Notes: generated by a model from the sequence alone, not told the origin. A stretch of DNA of 64,000 nucleotides from Macrocystis pyrifera (GCA_031763025.1 JASSKH010000029.1:1054001-1118000), one strand, 5' to 3'. Positions 11,842 to 23,014 are shown, counted from the first letter of the stretch. Numbers and translations are program-made.

Positions 11842-14725
11842 TGGTGATGAATGTAGGGTGCTCGGAGCATATGTACGGACGAGATGTTCGTAGTGATAAC
11901 GGCAAACGGCTTTTGTCGTTCGCTACCAGTTGCAAGCTAGCGCTCACCAACACATTTTTCAGCACGCGCAAGGGCGGAATATCGCATACATGCAACGGCA
12001 CCAGCCTGAATGATCATAAGCGAACCGACTACATCCTAACACGTCAAGTCCATCGACCTAGAGTACATAATGTTACAGTCGTCCTACAGCCCCCGCCACC
12101 TGCTAAGGCTGATTCAGACCGTAGATCGTGTACATCAAGGTCCGACTTAGTGGTCACTTTTCGTCTAACCGAAGATTGCTCAAACCCCCAAAACGCAAGT
12201 GATTCGACAGACAGCTTTTCTTTTCCGATAGAGAGGGTCGACACCGAATAGTCGAGAGGGTCGTTATCACTCTTAACCAACCTACCCAGCCTCGTAACAC
12301 GTCTCTGGCATTGGTTGAGGTTTTCACCACAACTGTCATGAATGCTGTTGAGGAAGAGGTGCCACCTCCACCATGCGGCCACCACCGAAACGGTTGGTGT
12401 GAGACCCTCGAAACGCTGGCCGCTTTCAAAGTAGCATGGAGAGCGAGGGAGGATGCGAGACAGCTCTTGCGTGTCTGCCCCCGAGATAGTACAGCGTGGA
12501 AGAAGTTGAGATCCGCTTGTTATAATATGGAGGAAGTGGTCGCCGCAGGAGTCAATGCGTATTTTGAAGAGTACCTCGCTGAAACCGAAAAATTCCTCGC
12601 GAAACCGAGCGACGAGGGTTCTACAAGCACCTGAAGAGTACGGTAGGGTTGCAAGGTACGAAAGCGAGGAGTGAACAGTTTATCATGGACGTTGATGGCA
12701 CGCTGTTGCGGGATCAAGCGCGAATTCGTGAAAGATGGGCGGGGCACTACCACAAACTATTGAACACGAAATCGCTGAAACTTGACCCCACGATCATCGA
12801 CCTATTGCCACCACGACCGCTGAAACTCTCCCTTGGAAATGAACCATCCATTGACGAGATGATGGAAGCAGTGAAGGGTATGTCAAACTGGAAAGCCGTT
12901 GGACCAGATGGTCTCCCAGTCGAAGTACTGAAACTTGACCACCCCGCTTCCGTGCAGAATTTTCACAGTATCCTTGTTAACGTTTGGGTAACGGGAGAAG
13001 TCCCACAGCAATGGAAAGATGCGATCATACAACCCTTCACAAAAATAAGGATAGAACTGATTGCAGCAACTACAGTGGTATTTCGCTTGTTACTCCCGCA
13101 GGCAAGGTGTTGCTGAAAACCGTTGCGTCCGGTCTAAGCAGCTACTGCGAGACCGAGCATATACTTCCTGAAGAACAGTGCGGCTTCCGCCCCGCACGGT
13201 CAACAGTCGGTACGCTGTTTGTCGTGCGCCGTTTGTAGGAGCTCGGAGGGCAGAGGAAAATCCCCCTGTACATGTGCTTCATCGACCTGCAGAAAGCGTA
13301 CGACTCTGTCGACCGAGAACTGTTGCGGGAGGTAATCACACGCCTTGGTGTACCAACCAAGATGCTCACAATCATTAGCAATTTTCAAGAAGGCATGCGG
13401 GCTCGCGTGCGTGCGGATGACGGTGAACACTCCGACTGGTTCAATATAACCCAGGGGCTGCGACAAGGCCGCGTACTATCGCCGTTACTGTTCAACGTGT
13501 TCTTCGTCGCTGCGATACACATCGTGCTGGTACGCCTCAGCAAAGACGAATGCATCGTAAGGGATTTGGTTCATCTAGAAGAGGACAGGGATGTCGGAAA
13601 AGAGGGACCGTTGGCATGCGTGCAAGGGGCAGTGTGGGGCATGTTGTATGCAGACCAGCAGGAATAGTCTCGAAGTCGGCGGAAGGCCTTGCAAGAATGA
13701 TGACAGTCGTCGTGACTGTCTTCGAAGCAATAGGTCTCACAGTATCCGAGAAGAAGACAGAGACGATGCTCCTACCAACACCGGATCAGACATTTACCAC
13801 CTCACCGCTCGCGATCGAAGCTCCAGGCCAAAAGTATAAACAGACGACCCAGGTTTTATACATAGGAGGCATAATCCACGAGAACGCTGACCTCTCCTTC
13901 GAAATCGAGCGACGAATCCGTCTGATGCGGGTATGCCTCAAACGGTACGGTCCGGAACTGTACGATAGCACGAACGCACCGCTTAGTGTGAAAGTCCGGA
14001 TGCTGAAGGCCGAGGTGATTGAGACCTTGCTGTACGGTTGCGTGACGTGGACCCTCAATGCGGACCACTTCGCCAAGCTTCGATCAGCCCACCACGAAGT
14101 CCTTCTGCGAGTCATTGGCTTCCAGCGCCGACTACGCACCGACCACACCACCCTCTCGTATGCGAAGGCGCTCAGTATAACACGATGCGAAAATATCGAA
14201 ACGACCATCCGTAAAAGGCGACTCTTCTTTGCGGAGGCTCTGGTGCGGCAACACAAGGGGCGATTGCCCAGTCGGTTGATGTTCGGGACGATCGCTGGTG
14301 GGGGGAGCCCGAAACCTGGCGGGCAGCCCAAGACTTGGCCTAGGACCATTGCTGAGGACCTTAGAGTGTTCAAAGCCACCAAGGGATCAACGGAAGACTC
14401 CCCTTTAGTCTTTGGAGTTGGGACCGCACTGTGGCCCACTGCAGCAAAACAGACGGGAAAGTGGTACGGGGGAATCCTCGAAGCAGCTGAACAGTTCATG
14501 GGCAAGTGGCACGAGGCTGAGGCAGAGCTAAGTAGACAGCGCCGTGCACCCGCTGCGGGTAGTGTTCGAGGGAATGGGGGGAGGGGTAACAGCAGGAGGA
14601 GTAGAAGGAACACCGTACAAGTGTATGGGGGCAGGGGGGGGAACAGGACCATTAGAAGGGAAACCGCGGTAGAAGAGAGTAGCATTGAGACCGCAGATAG
14701 GGTAGCAAGGTACCAGGCCGACTAA
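11841..14725 (+). pseudogene. 5'-truncated non-LTR retrotransposon (LINE): endonuclease end plus reverse transcriptase
   Basis: The element starts inside the C-terminal part of an apurinic-type endonuclease, visible as SDNGKRLLSFATSCKLALTN and KRTDYILTRQ, with later residues in the same frame. A linker follows (AWKKLRSACYNMEEVVAAGV), then RT blocks: [47 protein letters not shown] and GLRQGRVLSPLLFNVFF. The catalytic YADD is spoiled: the frame reads YAD then shifts by an indel near 13,655. A TAG at about 13,236 and further frame changes confirm decay. The C-terminal part (TEVIETLLYG-type thumb, later Arg/Gly-rich) is open to 14,725. Clade is uncertain (RTE-like or Jockey-like). Confidence 0.85.
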
Positions 14726-16339
14726 TAGGTTGGACGTTTCTTTGCTACTCGTACCGCCAACTGCTGCGGCCGTTCGGTATGTATTGGCTTGGTGCTTTGA
14801 TTGTTTTTCCATGACATAACTTTTTCCTATATTTTCCCCTAGTTATCCTTATGAAAGAAGTACTACATAGTGGGTGGGTTACGAGCGTATGTTGGCCCAT
14901 TCATTATTTCCCTTTTTACTTAGTTAGTGTTCACCGGATGAATATTATAGTTCCTTTGTTCCTTCTCGTTTCTTCCCCCTTGCACGTCCCTTTTGGCTCA
15001 TGCTCGGGGTAAGTATGTGTCTGAGCTTTGGCCTCCCATTTTATTTTTTTATTCGTGATTCTTCTACTTTTCTTTTTCTTGCTCGGTTTGGTTTCTTAGT
15101 TGCTTCTCTTTCTTTATGGTGTATTTTGGTTGCTGGCGTATGTATGTATGTTGTGTCGGCCGCACCTAGTGCGAAGGCATGGTATTGCGTAGGCCATTAA
15201 TGCAATACGGTGTGTTATCTCTGTGCCCTAGTCTGTGACCACAGAGCTCGTATCTTTCTACGGTGAAGAATCAGCACGGACACTGGGCTTGCTGCATGTC
15301 GACGAGTAGAAGAACGGTTTAATGTGAAGAACACACACACACCAATGCTTCGTCCACGTACCAGCACATATCACACTGCCGCAACGTACCTATTATAATA
15401 CCCCGTATAGATAACAGGAAAGTCATTTTCTACTTGACATTACTGTGCACTTGAAAAACTTGAAATGCCCCCGTCTTCGAACCACCAGAAAACAACGACA
15501 CGACGGACCAACAACCATCAAACGCCGGTCTTTAATTTCGTCTCCACGAATTCGGAAAATAAATAATTGTTTCGCGTATATAATTTTCTAATTTTCTTGT
15601 TATTATTATTTTTTTTTCGCTCACAACTCCAGCCCCAAAGTGTTGTCGCTGGTACCAGGTACTACTACTGCTGTATCACGCAAAGCTGACCCATATACGA
15701 CTCGAAATAAGAAATGCCTGTTCGCTTTTTCACCATCATGATTCACACGTACCAGGTATCAGGTACCTATTATCCCCTCTGCCCTTTCCTGAGCTTTGCT
15801 ATGATAAATATTATATATATATCGATCGGTAATATTAACTCCAAGACTAAAATACGCATACAAATAAAGCAACCATTTAGACCTGCAGGAATAGGTTGGT
15901 TTTTATGAAACACCAAGGCAAGTAAACAAATAAACCATTCTTCTGTTGTATTTAATTTTGCATTATTATAAATCAAATATTACATATATACTATTAATAT
16001 AAGTGATGTATATGGCAAGATCTTTAGCCGGCAGGACAAAGTCACCGCCAGAGTAAAGTACCGCCATACCAAGTTGTCCGCACACAAGATGTATTAATCG
16101 CCCCTCGATTTCACGTGAACAATTATTATTAAATAAACAAACAAAGGCATGTGTACGACGTATGTATATTTATATATATATATACAAGGCTTTCCTTCGG
16201 AGTGGGTATTCCGTCGTTTCGTCTACATATAACTGCAATTAATTGGCGACATAGCCCAAAGCCAACCAAACTAAATGTATTTATTTGTGTAAGAAACGGT
16301 GAAGGATGTAATAATCGCGTTTATTTATGAATGTAATGT
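14726..16339. other. LINE 3' tail and AT-rich spacer, no gene
   Basis: The first few hundred bases are probably LINE 3' untranslated sequence, T-rich and without a clear poly-A end. The stretch 15.5-16.3 kb is AT-rich with TATATA tracts. No protein family is recognisable in either strand. Confidence 0.4.
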
Positions 16340-16515
16340 TTTGCACTTTGCTTTCGAAGTTGTATTATATTAATGCGCAACCCCCCGCCCGGAAAGGGGG
16401 GTTGGAGAAGGGGTGACCCCCCCGGGGCTGCCCCAACGGCAACCCCGCGCTCACATCCGTACACTCGAGTCAACTCCCAACCCAACTGGCGACACAGAAC
16501 TCTCGACGCCAGCCT
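16340..16515 (-). repeat. Split direct repeat B2
   Basis: This 176-bp repeat equals 17,196-17,370 except for one extra C in the GACCCCCC run. It contains a GC-rich hairpin (CCCGCCCGG...GGGGGGTTGG) and forms the 3' end of the element on the minus strand. Confidence 0.9.
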
Positions 16516-16993
16516 ACCGAACCGCTATCAGAAAAGCCGCTTCTGACAAATAACTCGAGAAACCACACCAAGTACAAGATAACCTCACACGTGAGAAATT
16601 CGACACGCACTTGTACCAGGCATATACAATAACACAAATACATTTAAACCAACAATGCACTTCAGTGTTAATATACGGATAACCCCCTTCTCCGATACTT
16701 TCAGATTGCGCGCAGAATCCGAGCCGATGCAACACCACGTCAACGCCATGTTTACTTTATCAACTATAATAGTATGATATAAAGAAACCCCACTTGCATC
16801 GAACCATACCAAACGCCAAATAAGGCGGCTAGCCCACGCCGCCACTCGCGCAATCTACGACACCCGGTCGCACCATCAGCGAAATTACCGGGTACGTATA
16901 ACATACAGCAACAAACGCAAACGTTACTGCGACTATTTGAACTCCCCCCCACTGACTCCCTCAAAAGCACGGGCGGGTGGGTGGGAACTCAAA

Positions 16994-17195
16994 CTAGTCT
17001 CACACCTTGGACCTGCAGCTCTGCCTCTGCTTCACTGCGCTGATACGTGTAGGTTGCGGCTACGTACCAGACAAGGTGTGTCTACCAAGGGCTACGATTC
17101 ATGCTTCCGTGAATCACCGCAGTCATCTGATTGGCTTGAACTTCTTACGTACGTACAAAACTCACATTTCTCTCATTCTTCCGAGAATATTCTGC
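16994..17195 (-). repeat. Split direct repeat A2
   Basis: This 202-bp repeat equals 22,271-22,471 except for one T. It abuts B1 with no intervening base. Confidence 0.9.
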
Positions 17196-17370
17196 TTTGC
17201 ACTTTGCTTTCGAAGTTGTATTATATTAATGCGCAACCCCCCGCCCGGAAAGGGGGGTTGGAGAAGGGGTGACCCCCCGGGGCTGCCCCAACGGCAACCC
17301 CGCGCTCACATCCGTACACTCGAGTCAACTCCCAACCCAACTGGCGACACAGAACTCTCGACGCCAGCCT
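17196..17370 (-). repeat. Split direct repeat B1
   Basis: A 175-bp copy of B2, placed directly after the recombinase frame on the minus strand. A T18 tract lies between it and the recombinase stop. Confidence 0.9.
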
Positions 17371-17491
17371 CCATCACACATGGGAGTTGACCCTATTTAC
17401 TGATGTGTTCTTACTACCCCTTCCCCTCCCACTTGCAATCTCATAGGGAACGCATGTTATAACACACTTTACCATTTTTTTTTTTTTTTTT

Positions 17492-18589
17492 TTACTTCTG
17501 CCCATTCACCACTCGGAGTGAATTAACTCGCCCCCACTCAGTGCTCTGGCCCGGCTGGATCCCACCGCTAAGTCCTTCCTGGGCCATAACGTCTGCTACC
17601 CAACTGGCATCCTTTCCGTGACTGCGAACATACGCCTTGTATGCATCGGACGCCCATCGGCCCTCACGCTGCAACACCTCTGGTGTCGCCCCCCCCGCCG
17701 ACAAGTGTGTTGCGCCCCCAATCCTCAGAGAGTGCAGAGCGTACTCCTCCGCACGCACGCCCGCCAACGCAACCACTTTCCGCAAAGCTGTCGTCGCTTG
17801 CTGCTGTGTCCACATGGACCATCTGCCATTACCAACGCCGAAAGCGGCAAGGGGGGCCGACGAGGGAAGAAACAGATAACAGGACATCAATTCGATCATG
17901 AGATCGACCGCACCGCCACCTTCGCCCACGCGCAACGCCGGACCGCAACGTACGCGCGTTAGAACCGCCCCTTTTCGCAGTTGGTCCCCTTTCGACCCAC
18001 GAAACCGAACCTCTACGCGGTCCGCGGTGGACCACTGCGCAACTGTGAGCTGTATTTTTCCGCGAAAAAAGGCTACGTCGGCCCGTCGCAAACAATACGT
18101 CTCATGCACACGTGACCGAGTTTCCGCAAACATTTCCGAGGCGCGAGTCAAAAAACAAAATGAAGCGCAGAGGGCAAGCCACAAGACACGACCCCCCGTC
18201 TGCCACGTAGATATCAATTTCTCGCCCGCGATCAACATGTCCCACGAAACCGGCCTACGAACGGTTGCTTGGTTACCAGCGTCGGCATGCGAACGAGCGG
18301 CGCCTTTGAGTACATTAACCAAAACCGGATGAGTAGTGTCCAGTTCGAACCCTCGTGAAATACGATGAAAAAACTTGATCGCTGACAAATGACTCTCGAT
18401 GGTTGCCGATCGCAATTTCTTGGTGGCAAAAGCGTACGCGACGTACTCGAACAAATGCCACACGTTGGTCATGCTGTCGCCGCACCGGTCTAGGAATACA
18501 GACATGCCACACCGTACCCGAAAGTCTACCCACGCGCCAAAATGCCCCTGATAAGTGCGTTCAGACGAGGTCGCAATGGCATTTCGCAT
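17492..18589 (-). CDS. Tyrosine recombinase (integrase) of the Ngaro-type element
   Basis: This protein integrates the circular retrotransposon DNA by site-specific recombination in the nucleus. The conserved catalytic set is visible: box I Arg in FLTRASEM, box II HSLRIGGATH (His-x-x-Arg), Trp in GRWASD and the nucleophile Tyr in YKAYVR. An N-terminal SAM-like DNA-binding part reads SSERTYQGHFGAWVDFRVR. I chose the ATG at 18,589 (MRNAIAT). The frame is open further up and overlaps the end of Pol by about 60-130 bases in another frame. Length (about 365 aa) is normal for the family. All catalytic residues are intact. Confidence 0.85.
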   Translation of the reverse strand: MRNAIATSSERTYQGHFGAWVDFRVRCGMSVFLDRCGDSMTNVWHLFEYVAYAFATKKLRSATIESHLSAIKFFHRISRGFELDTTHPVLVNVLKGAARSHADAGNQATVRRPVSWDMLIAGEKLISTWQTGGRVLWLALCASFCFLTRASEMFAETRSRVHETYCLRRADVAFFRGKIQLTVAQWSTADRVEVRFRGSKGDQLRKGAVLTRVRCGPALRVGEGGGAVDLMIELMSCYLFLPSSAPLAAFGVGNGRWSMWTQQQATTALRKVVALAGVRAEEYALHSLRIGGATHLSAGGATPEVLQREGRWASDAYKAYVRSHGKDASWVADVMAQEGLSGGIQPGQSTEWGRVNSLRVVNGQK

Positions 18590-21048
18590 GAGTTCGAGGC
18601 CAACACCGAAGTACAGAGGTCTGTGCCCGCATCCCCCAGGTCCTGCTCCTGCCACGGAATATCGGGTCGAACGGCACGCAGATTAGCGAGGACGGAAGCA
18701 CAGTCCCACCGTGAGATACCATCAGCGGCCACGTTAAAAATGCCCCGTACGTGTTTTGCGTCAAAGTGCCAACCAGAGGACAGTTCGAGCACACCAAGAA
18801 GGCGCATTAATGCGCCAGATCTCGGCTCCTTGCCCCCGCGACAACGGCGCACCCACTCCACGGCTGCCTCGTTGTCGCCCCGCAATAACACACAATCCCC
18901 CATTTCGAACGGACTTTCAGCACACGCAGAGACGAGAACCCATGCAGAAACGACCATGCCCAGCAGTTCGAGGACATTAATTGATATATCGTTCTCATCT
19001 GCAACGGACTTGCTCGATCCACAAAATCGAGCCCGTTCCCCTGCGTCAAGCTCGTATCGCCAGTACACACCAGTTTCAAGACAAAACCCCCCGACAGCGG
19101 TTTTAGATGCGTCCGAAAACAGAGTACGTCTAGGGGGGCGCTCAAGCAAATGATACATCGGAGCCGACAAGGTTCCGCCGCGCGCGTCCAACCCTTCCTC
19201 AACGAACCACCTCCAAAACTCGAGGTCACCGTGGAACTCGGGTCCCAGGGCGAGACGCCGCCCGGGGTTTGCCATACGACAATCAAAATCAGCTCCGGCG
19301 GCAATGCGCGGCATACCAACCAAAGCCAACAAGCGGTTAACGAAAAAGCGCCCCGGACGAACAGCAAAGGACACATGCATGAGAAAGCCAACTAACTGTG
19401 ACACCTGCTTCGCTGAAGCGGACGCACGAGACGAGGGCCACTCCGCGAGGATATCGTGCAGCTTGAGGCGCTTATGCGACGGCAACGTAACAGTAAGCGC
19501 TTCAGTATCAATAATCCATCCCAAGACTTCGAGTCGCGTGTCCCAGTTAGTTATTTTCTTGGCTGACAAGAGGGGTGGATCGGAAACACCACGTTCGCCC
19601 AACAAGCGAAAATGGTCCGACGCCAGCGACTGTACAGCACGCAAGCAACGGCGGCCGTCCGGCCACCATTGCAACTCGACGAGAATGCCATCGTCAACGT
19701 AGTACCTCACAAAAAAATTGCTTCCGGTGAGGCCTCCTGCGCCAGGAACGGGCCCACAATCACGCGGAATAGCAACAACCTGAACTCCCCGCGGCGGGGA
19801 GAGTTCAACGTGCGAAACGGCGGCAGCCCCTTGTGGGGAAACATCTGCGCCTTGAAACGCAGTGTGGGTGTGAGCATGCTCGAGCGCAGAGGCCATCAAC
19901 CCCCAAAACCCAGGACTATTACGCCAACCAAATTGCAAGCGCAAATCCACGACAACGCGATTGCCGAAAACGTATCCAAAGGTCGATGCGCCTGCCGGAT
20001 CAACCAAAACCTGCCGAAAAGCGTCTTTAACGTCCACACGACACAGCAGGATCCGAGCGCGAATACCGTGCGTCTGTCGCAAAAACAACACCCGTAAAAG
20101 CACATCACGAAGCACGTGTCCGAGCTCGCACGATGGCGCGGAGTCAAAGTCGGTGTCACCGTTAACACTGGTTCGACCATTCCCGCGCGCAAACGTGAGA
20201 TCGTGAATAATCCTTAACTTGGGTTCGAGAACGACGCTCAGCGGTGAAATGCGAAGACCCTGGATCTCGTCTGCAAATCGCACTTCAAACACCACCGCTC
20301 GGCCGTGCACAACGTCTGCGCATATCTTATCATGGATAGCCACAGTATGCATGGCAACGCCCGGGTGATTACCATACGCGAGTTCTGTGGTCAAATCCCC
20401 CCCCCGTGCAACGCAAACAGGCGCGCCTGGCGCCAGCACACGAAGCAACAAAGAAATACGGGGAAATTTTTTGATCTCACCAAACCAGTGCTGTACGACG
20501 GCAACGTTAATATGTGAAGCAAACAATGAGGCGCCGATGGTGGACAGGAAAAGAGGAACACTGCCTTGACACCGTCGCAAGAATGAGGAGCTGAGCGAAG
20601 CGACCTGATCGAGGCTCGCTGAGCCTCGCCCAGATACTGCCTTCGCCACTACCTCCCGAGCGGCGATCCACGCATCTACCTCATCTGTGATCGCCTCCAA
20701 ACGCACGTCACCGACCGCACCCTGCACGCACACCGGGTCCACGGACCCATCACCCTGCACACACACCGTGTCACCGGGCAAATAACTCGCACGCACGCCC
20801 ATATCCCTACCTTGCTTTGGGAAGGGAACCGAACCCGGAGTCACCGCGACGCGATCTCGCCCGACACCGCCGTCGCCAGCCAGAGCACCTAAAGCGCGCC
20901 CCCGCACCCCCCCCCCCCCTCCTTCGTGGGTTGCCAGCCGAGTGCCCGCTCCGCCGCTGGCGACAAGCGCCGTCGCCGCTCCGCCACCTGCCCGCGCCGC
21001 CACCGCCCCCCCCAGTGTTGGCCCAACCGACAGGAAGGGCCCGTGTCT
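18526..21048 (-). CDS. Pol of the Ngaro-type element: reverse transcriptase and RNase H
   Basis: Pol copies element RNA to DNA in a cytoplasmic or nuclear particle. RT motifs appear in order: RIIHDLTFARG, LCRVDVKDAFRQV (motif A Asp), QFGWRNSPGFWG and VRYYVDDGILVE (YVDD, near residue 434 from 21,003). RNase H follows with LFSDASKTAVGGF, INVLELLGM, LLRGDNEAAVEW and VAADGISRW, so all four acidic positions are present. No ATG stands near the start. The frame continues from Gag and is separated from it by one TGA at 21,049-21,051, so readthrough or another recoding event probably makes Gag-Pol. A G/C-rich Gly/Ala segment links the two. Confidence 0.85.
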   Translation of the reverse strand, partial: RHGPFLSVGPTLGGAVAARAGGGAATALVASGGAGTRLATHEGGGGGVRGRALGALAGDGGVGRDRVAVTPGSVPFPKQGRDMGVRASYLPGDTVCVQGDGSVDPVCVQGAVGDVRLEAITDEVDAWIAAREVVAKAVSGRGSASLDQVASLSSSFLRRCQGSVPLFLSTIGASLFASHINVAVVQHWFGEIKKFPRISLLLRVLAPGAPVCVARGGDLTTELAYGNHPGVAMHTVAIHDKICADVVHGRAVVFEVRFADEIQGLRISPLSVVLEPKLRIIHDLTFARGNGRTSVNGDTDFDSAPSCELGHVLRDVLLRVLFLRQTHGIRARILLCRVDVKDAFRQVLVDPAGASTFGYVFGNRVVVDLRLQFGWRNSPGFWGLMASALEHAHTHTAFQGADVSPQGAAAVSHVELSPPRGVQVVAIPRDCGPVPGAGGLTGSNFFVRYYVDDGILVELQWWPDGRRCLRAVQSLASDHFRLLGERGVSDPPLLSAKKITNWDTRLEVLGWIIDTEALTVTLPSHKRLKLHDILAEWPSSRASASAKQVSQLVGFLMHVSFAVRPGRFFVNRLLALVGMPRIAAGADFDCRMANPGRRLALGPEFHGDLEFWRWFVEEGLDARGGTLSAPMYHLLERPPRRTLFSDASKTAVGGFCLETGVYWRYELDAGERARFCGSSKSVADENDISINVLELLGMVVSAWVLVSACAESPFEMGDCVLLRGDNEAAVEWVRRCRGGKEPRSGALMRLLGVLELSSGWHFDAKHVRGIFNVAADGISRWDCASVLANLRAVRPDIPWQEQDLGDAGTDLCTSVLASNSCEMPLRPRLNALIRGILARG

Positions 21049-22230
21049 TCATCCCGAACCAGAGCCGCCACCTGCCCCGGCCCCCCTACGACCCCCGCCT
21101 GGGCGGAGCACCATAGCCCGCGACCCACCAGCCTGCGCCTCCGCGCCTCCTCGCATTACCCCGGCCGGTGCCGCCGATCTCCCATCGAGGAGCGCCGTAG
21201 GAGACGAGGCGTCGGACGGGGTATTAGCGTGCACGAATTTGCAGTCGGAGAACCGACATCGACCCGTGGACGAAAACATCCTGCACAGCGGGGCGTTCTT
21301 CTTTCTGGGCGGACCCATCCTGGCGGGGGCGAGGCTTTGGCTCCGCTTGTATGCCCCATCCCGACTGTCGCGTGGACCTTGGAGACCCTCGACAAGCCTC
21401 AGAACGTCGCCCCCGGACGAGCAAAAGGAGAGCGTGCGACTGAAGGCAGGGACAGGCGGCGCGTCGAACACCGCGTCAGACTGAGGGGGCACGGTCAACG
21501 GACGAACTTGCTGGGCGAACCTCATCAGGTCGTTCACCCAAAGACGTAAGTCGTCGTTCACCATTTCGCTCATGACGGCCCTCGCCGTGGAGCTGGACAG
21601 CAAAAAGATATTGCTGAGGGTGTGACGGCGCAGACCAGCAGCCGCGGATGTAAAGGAGGTGTTGACGGGTGCCAGCCGGTCCAGGCACGCGCGGTCGTCG
21701 GCGACCTCCGCCGAGAGTCCAACTGTAAGAACCGCCATGAGAGCCTGGCGCAGGAGATCCAGGCGGTCCGCGACCATGACCAGGTGGTCAACCGGGCGAT
21801 CGGCACGTGGCCCATACAAGGCCACGTCAAAATTGCTGATGGCACGAAGCTGAGCCGCCACCGCCGCCGTAACATCGACGCTCTCCCCCACAAACGACTG
21901 GATATCCGCGGCCGACTCGCCGAGGTTCGGGGGCAAGCGTCCCCGAAGCAGCCAGTGTTTGCGAGATGACATTTTTTTCCACATGGCCGTGTCGTCGGTG
22001 AGCTGCGATTTCTGTACATGGCGCTCCCTCGCATCTCCGCTGTCCCGCACAGAAGGCTCACGGTCGGAAAAATTGTCAACAAACTGTTGGAGGAGCACTT
22101 CGTTATTGGCGATCTTGGATACGCTGCTGGTGACGGCGTCCCGAAGGCCAGCCACAGACAGGAGCACGTTGTCCAGTGTAGATTTGACACCGAGTATATC
22201 CGTGTCTATTCTGGAAAACTCGGATGCCAC
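21049..22230 (-). CDS. Gag-like protein of the Ngaro-type element with CCCH zinc finger
   Basis: The protein is about 390 aa. An N-terminal helical region (LGVKSTLDNVLLSVAGLRD) is followed by a central helical domain. Near the C-terminus is a CCCH zinc finger, CRMFSSTGRCRFSDCKFVH, spacing C-x8-C-x4-C-x3-H, likely for RNA packaging. The start is uncertain: the frame is open into repeat A1 without an ATG, and 22,230 is a GTG. The first in-frame ATG is about 85 codons inside. A Gly/Arg tail ends at a TGA, and the same frame continues as Pol. The finger has the same spacing as the one in the unrelated Ty3-MT Gag. Confidence 0.75.
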   Translation of the reverse strand: MASEFSRIDTDILGVKSTLDNVLLSVAGLRDAVTSSVSKIANNEVLLQQFVDNFSDREPSVRDSGDARERHVQKSQLTDDTAMWKKMSSRKHWLLRGRLPPNLGESAADIQSFVGESVDVTAAVAAQLRAISNFDVALYGPRADRPVDHLVMVADRLDLLRQALMAVLTVGLSAEVADDRACLDRLAPVNTSFTSAAAGLRRHTLSNIFLLSSSTARAVMSEMVNDDLRLWVNDLMRFAQQVRPLTVPPQSDAVFDAPPVPAFSRTLSFCSSGGDVLRLVEGLQGPRDSRDGAYKRSQSLAPARMGPPRKKNAPLCRMFSSTGRCRFSDCKFVHANTPSDASSPTALLDGRSAAPAGVMRGGAEAQAGGSRAMVLRPGGGRRGAGAGGGSGSG

Positions 22231-22270
22231 CTGGTTTTGCCAATGCAGAACGTCAGCCGTCGATACTGCT

Positions 22271-22471
22271 CTAGTCTCACACCTTGGACCTGCAGCTCTG
22301 CCTCTGCTTCACTGCGCTGATACGTGTAGGTTGCGGCTACGTACCAGACAAGGTGTGTCTACCAAGGGCTACGATTCATGCTTCCGTGAATCACCGCAGT
22401 CATCTGATTGGCTTGAACTTCTTACGTACGTACAAAACTCACATTCTCTCATTCTTCCGAGAATATTCTGC
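22271..22471 (-). repeat. Split direct repeat A1 (5' end of the Ngaro-type element)
   Basis: A 201-bp copy of A2 at the right-hand boundary of the element. Confidence 0.9.
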
Positions 22472-22539
22472 GAAACGTAAGACCGGGTGACGCAAGAGTA
22501 AGAATGACATTCGTCTAATAATAAGAATAACATATTTCA

Positions 22540-22564
22540 TCAGTGTGGGGAGAGAGTGGAGTAG
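22540..22564 (-). pseudogene. C-terminal end of the interrupted OTU-like frame
   Basis: On the minus strand this piece ends in CCCCACACTGA. When the younger Ty3 and one copy of its AGTAG target duplication are ignored, it continues the OTU frame at 36,363 through the catalytic-type HAKHY motif and ends at this TGA a few codons later. This supports insertion of the Ty3 inside the last codons of that frame. Confidence 0.6.
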
Positions 22565-23014
22565 TGTGATGCGGTGACGGCTCTAGGGTAGTGGTAAGGG
22601 TAGTGGCAAGGGACGCAGGTTGTTCTGGCAGCTGGAAAGCAGTGCTTCGCTTCTTCTGTTTTAGATCTTCTTATTGATGGCGAGAGCTGAGGAGGTGCTC
22701 TGGTAGAGAAGTGAGAGGTAGGGGGGCGGGACTCGACGCCCAGATATACTCGTCCCACCCCACGCCACAAGCTCTCCTAAATTCCTCTTATCTGATGTAC
22801 GCCTACAGAACTTTCCTATGGCTACCAATCGTTCTTCTGCTAATATAAGAATATCTCACTTCGTGGTCCTATCTGCGCTAAGGAACATTACTCTCGTCTA
22901 ACGGGCTATCCGCCGGGTTAATCCATTCTTTGGATTATTCTCGTATTCGTGAGACTATAAGACTGCAACGTATTATCTACATCTATAGCCCATGAGTGCT
23001 CTACTCATATCACA
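22565..23014 (-). repeat. 3' LTR of Ty3-NADAR
   Basis: 450 bp. From about 22,632 to its right end it matches the other LTR almost base for base. It contains a 47-base stretch (from about 22,581) absent from the right-hand LTR, rich in GTAGTGG/GGCAAGGG. Confidence 0.9.

Larger units (their letters stand above)
16340..22471 (-). mobile_element. Ngaro/PAT-type tyrosine-recombinase retrotransposon, apparently complete
   Basis: Read on the minus strand the order is A1 (22,471-22,271), Gag, RT-RNase H, tyrosine recombinase, B1 (17,370-17,196), A2 (17,195-16,994), a 478-bp spacer, then B2 (16,515-16,340). B1 and A2 abut exactly. This split direct repeat layout is diagnostic of Ngaro/PAT-like elements. 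I see no methyltransferase domain of the DIRS type. The two A copies and the two B copies each differ by one single-base indel only, so the insertion is recent. No target duplication is expected with a recombinase mechanism. Confidence 0.9.

Noticed and set aside
13786..14685. Long 299-codon frame on the minus strand opposite the LINE
   Set aside because: It is a mirror of the coding-biased LINE RT C-terminus, with no domain of its own.
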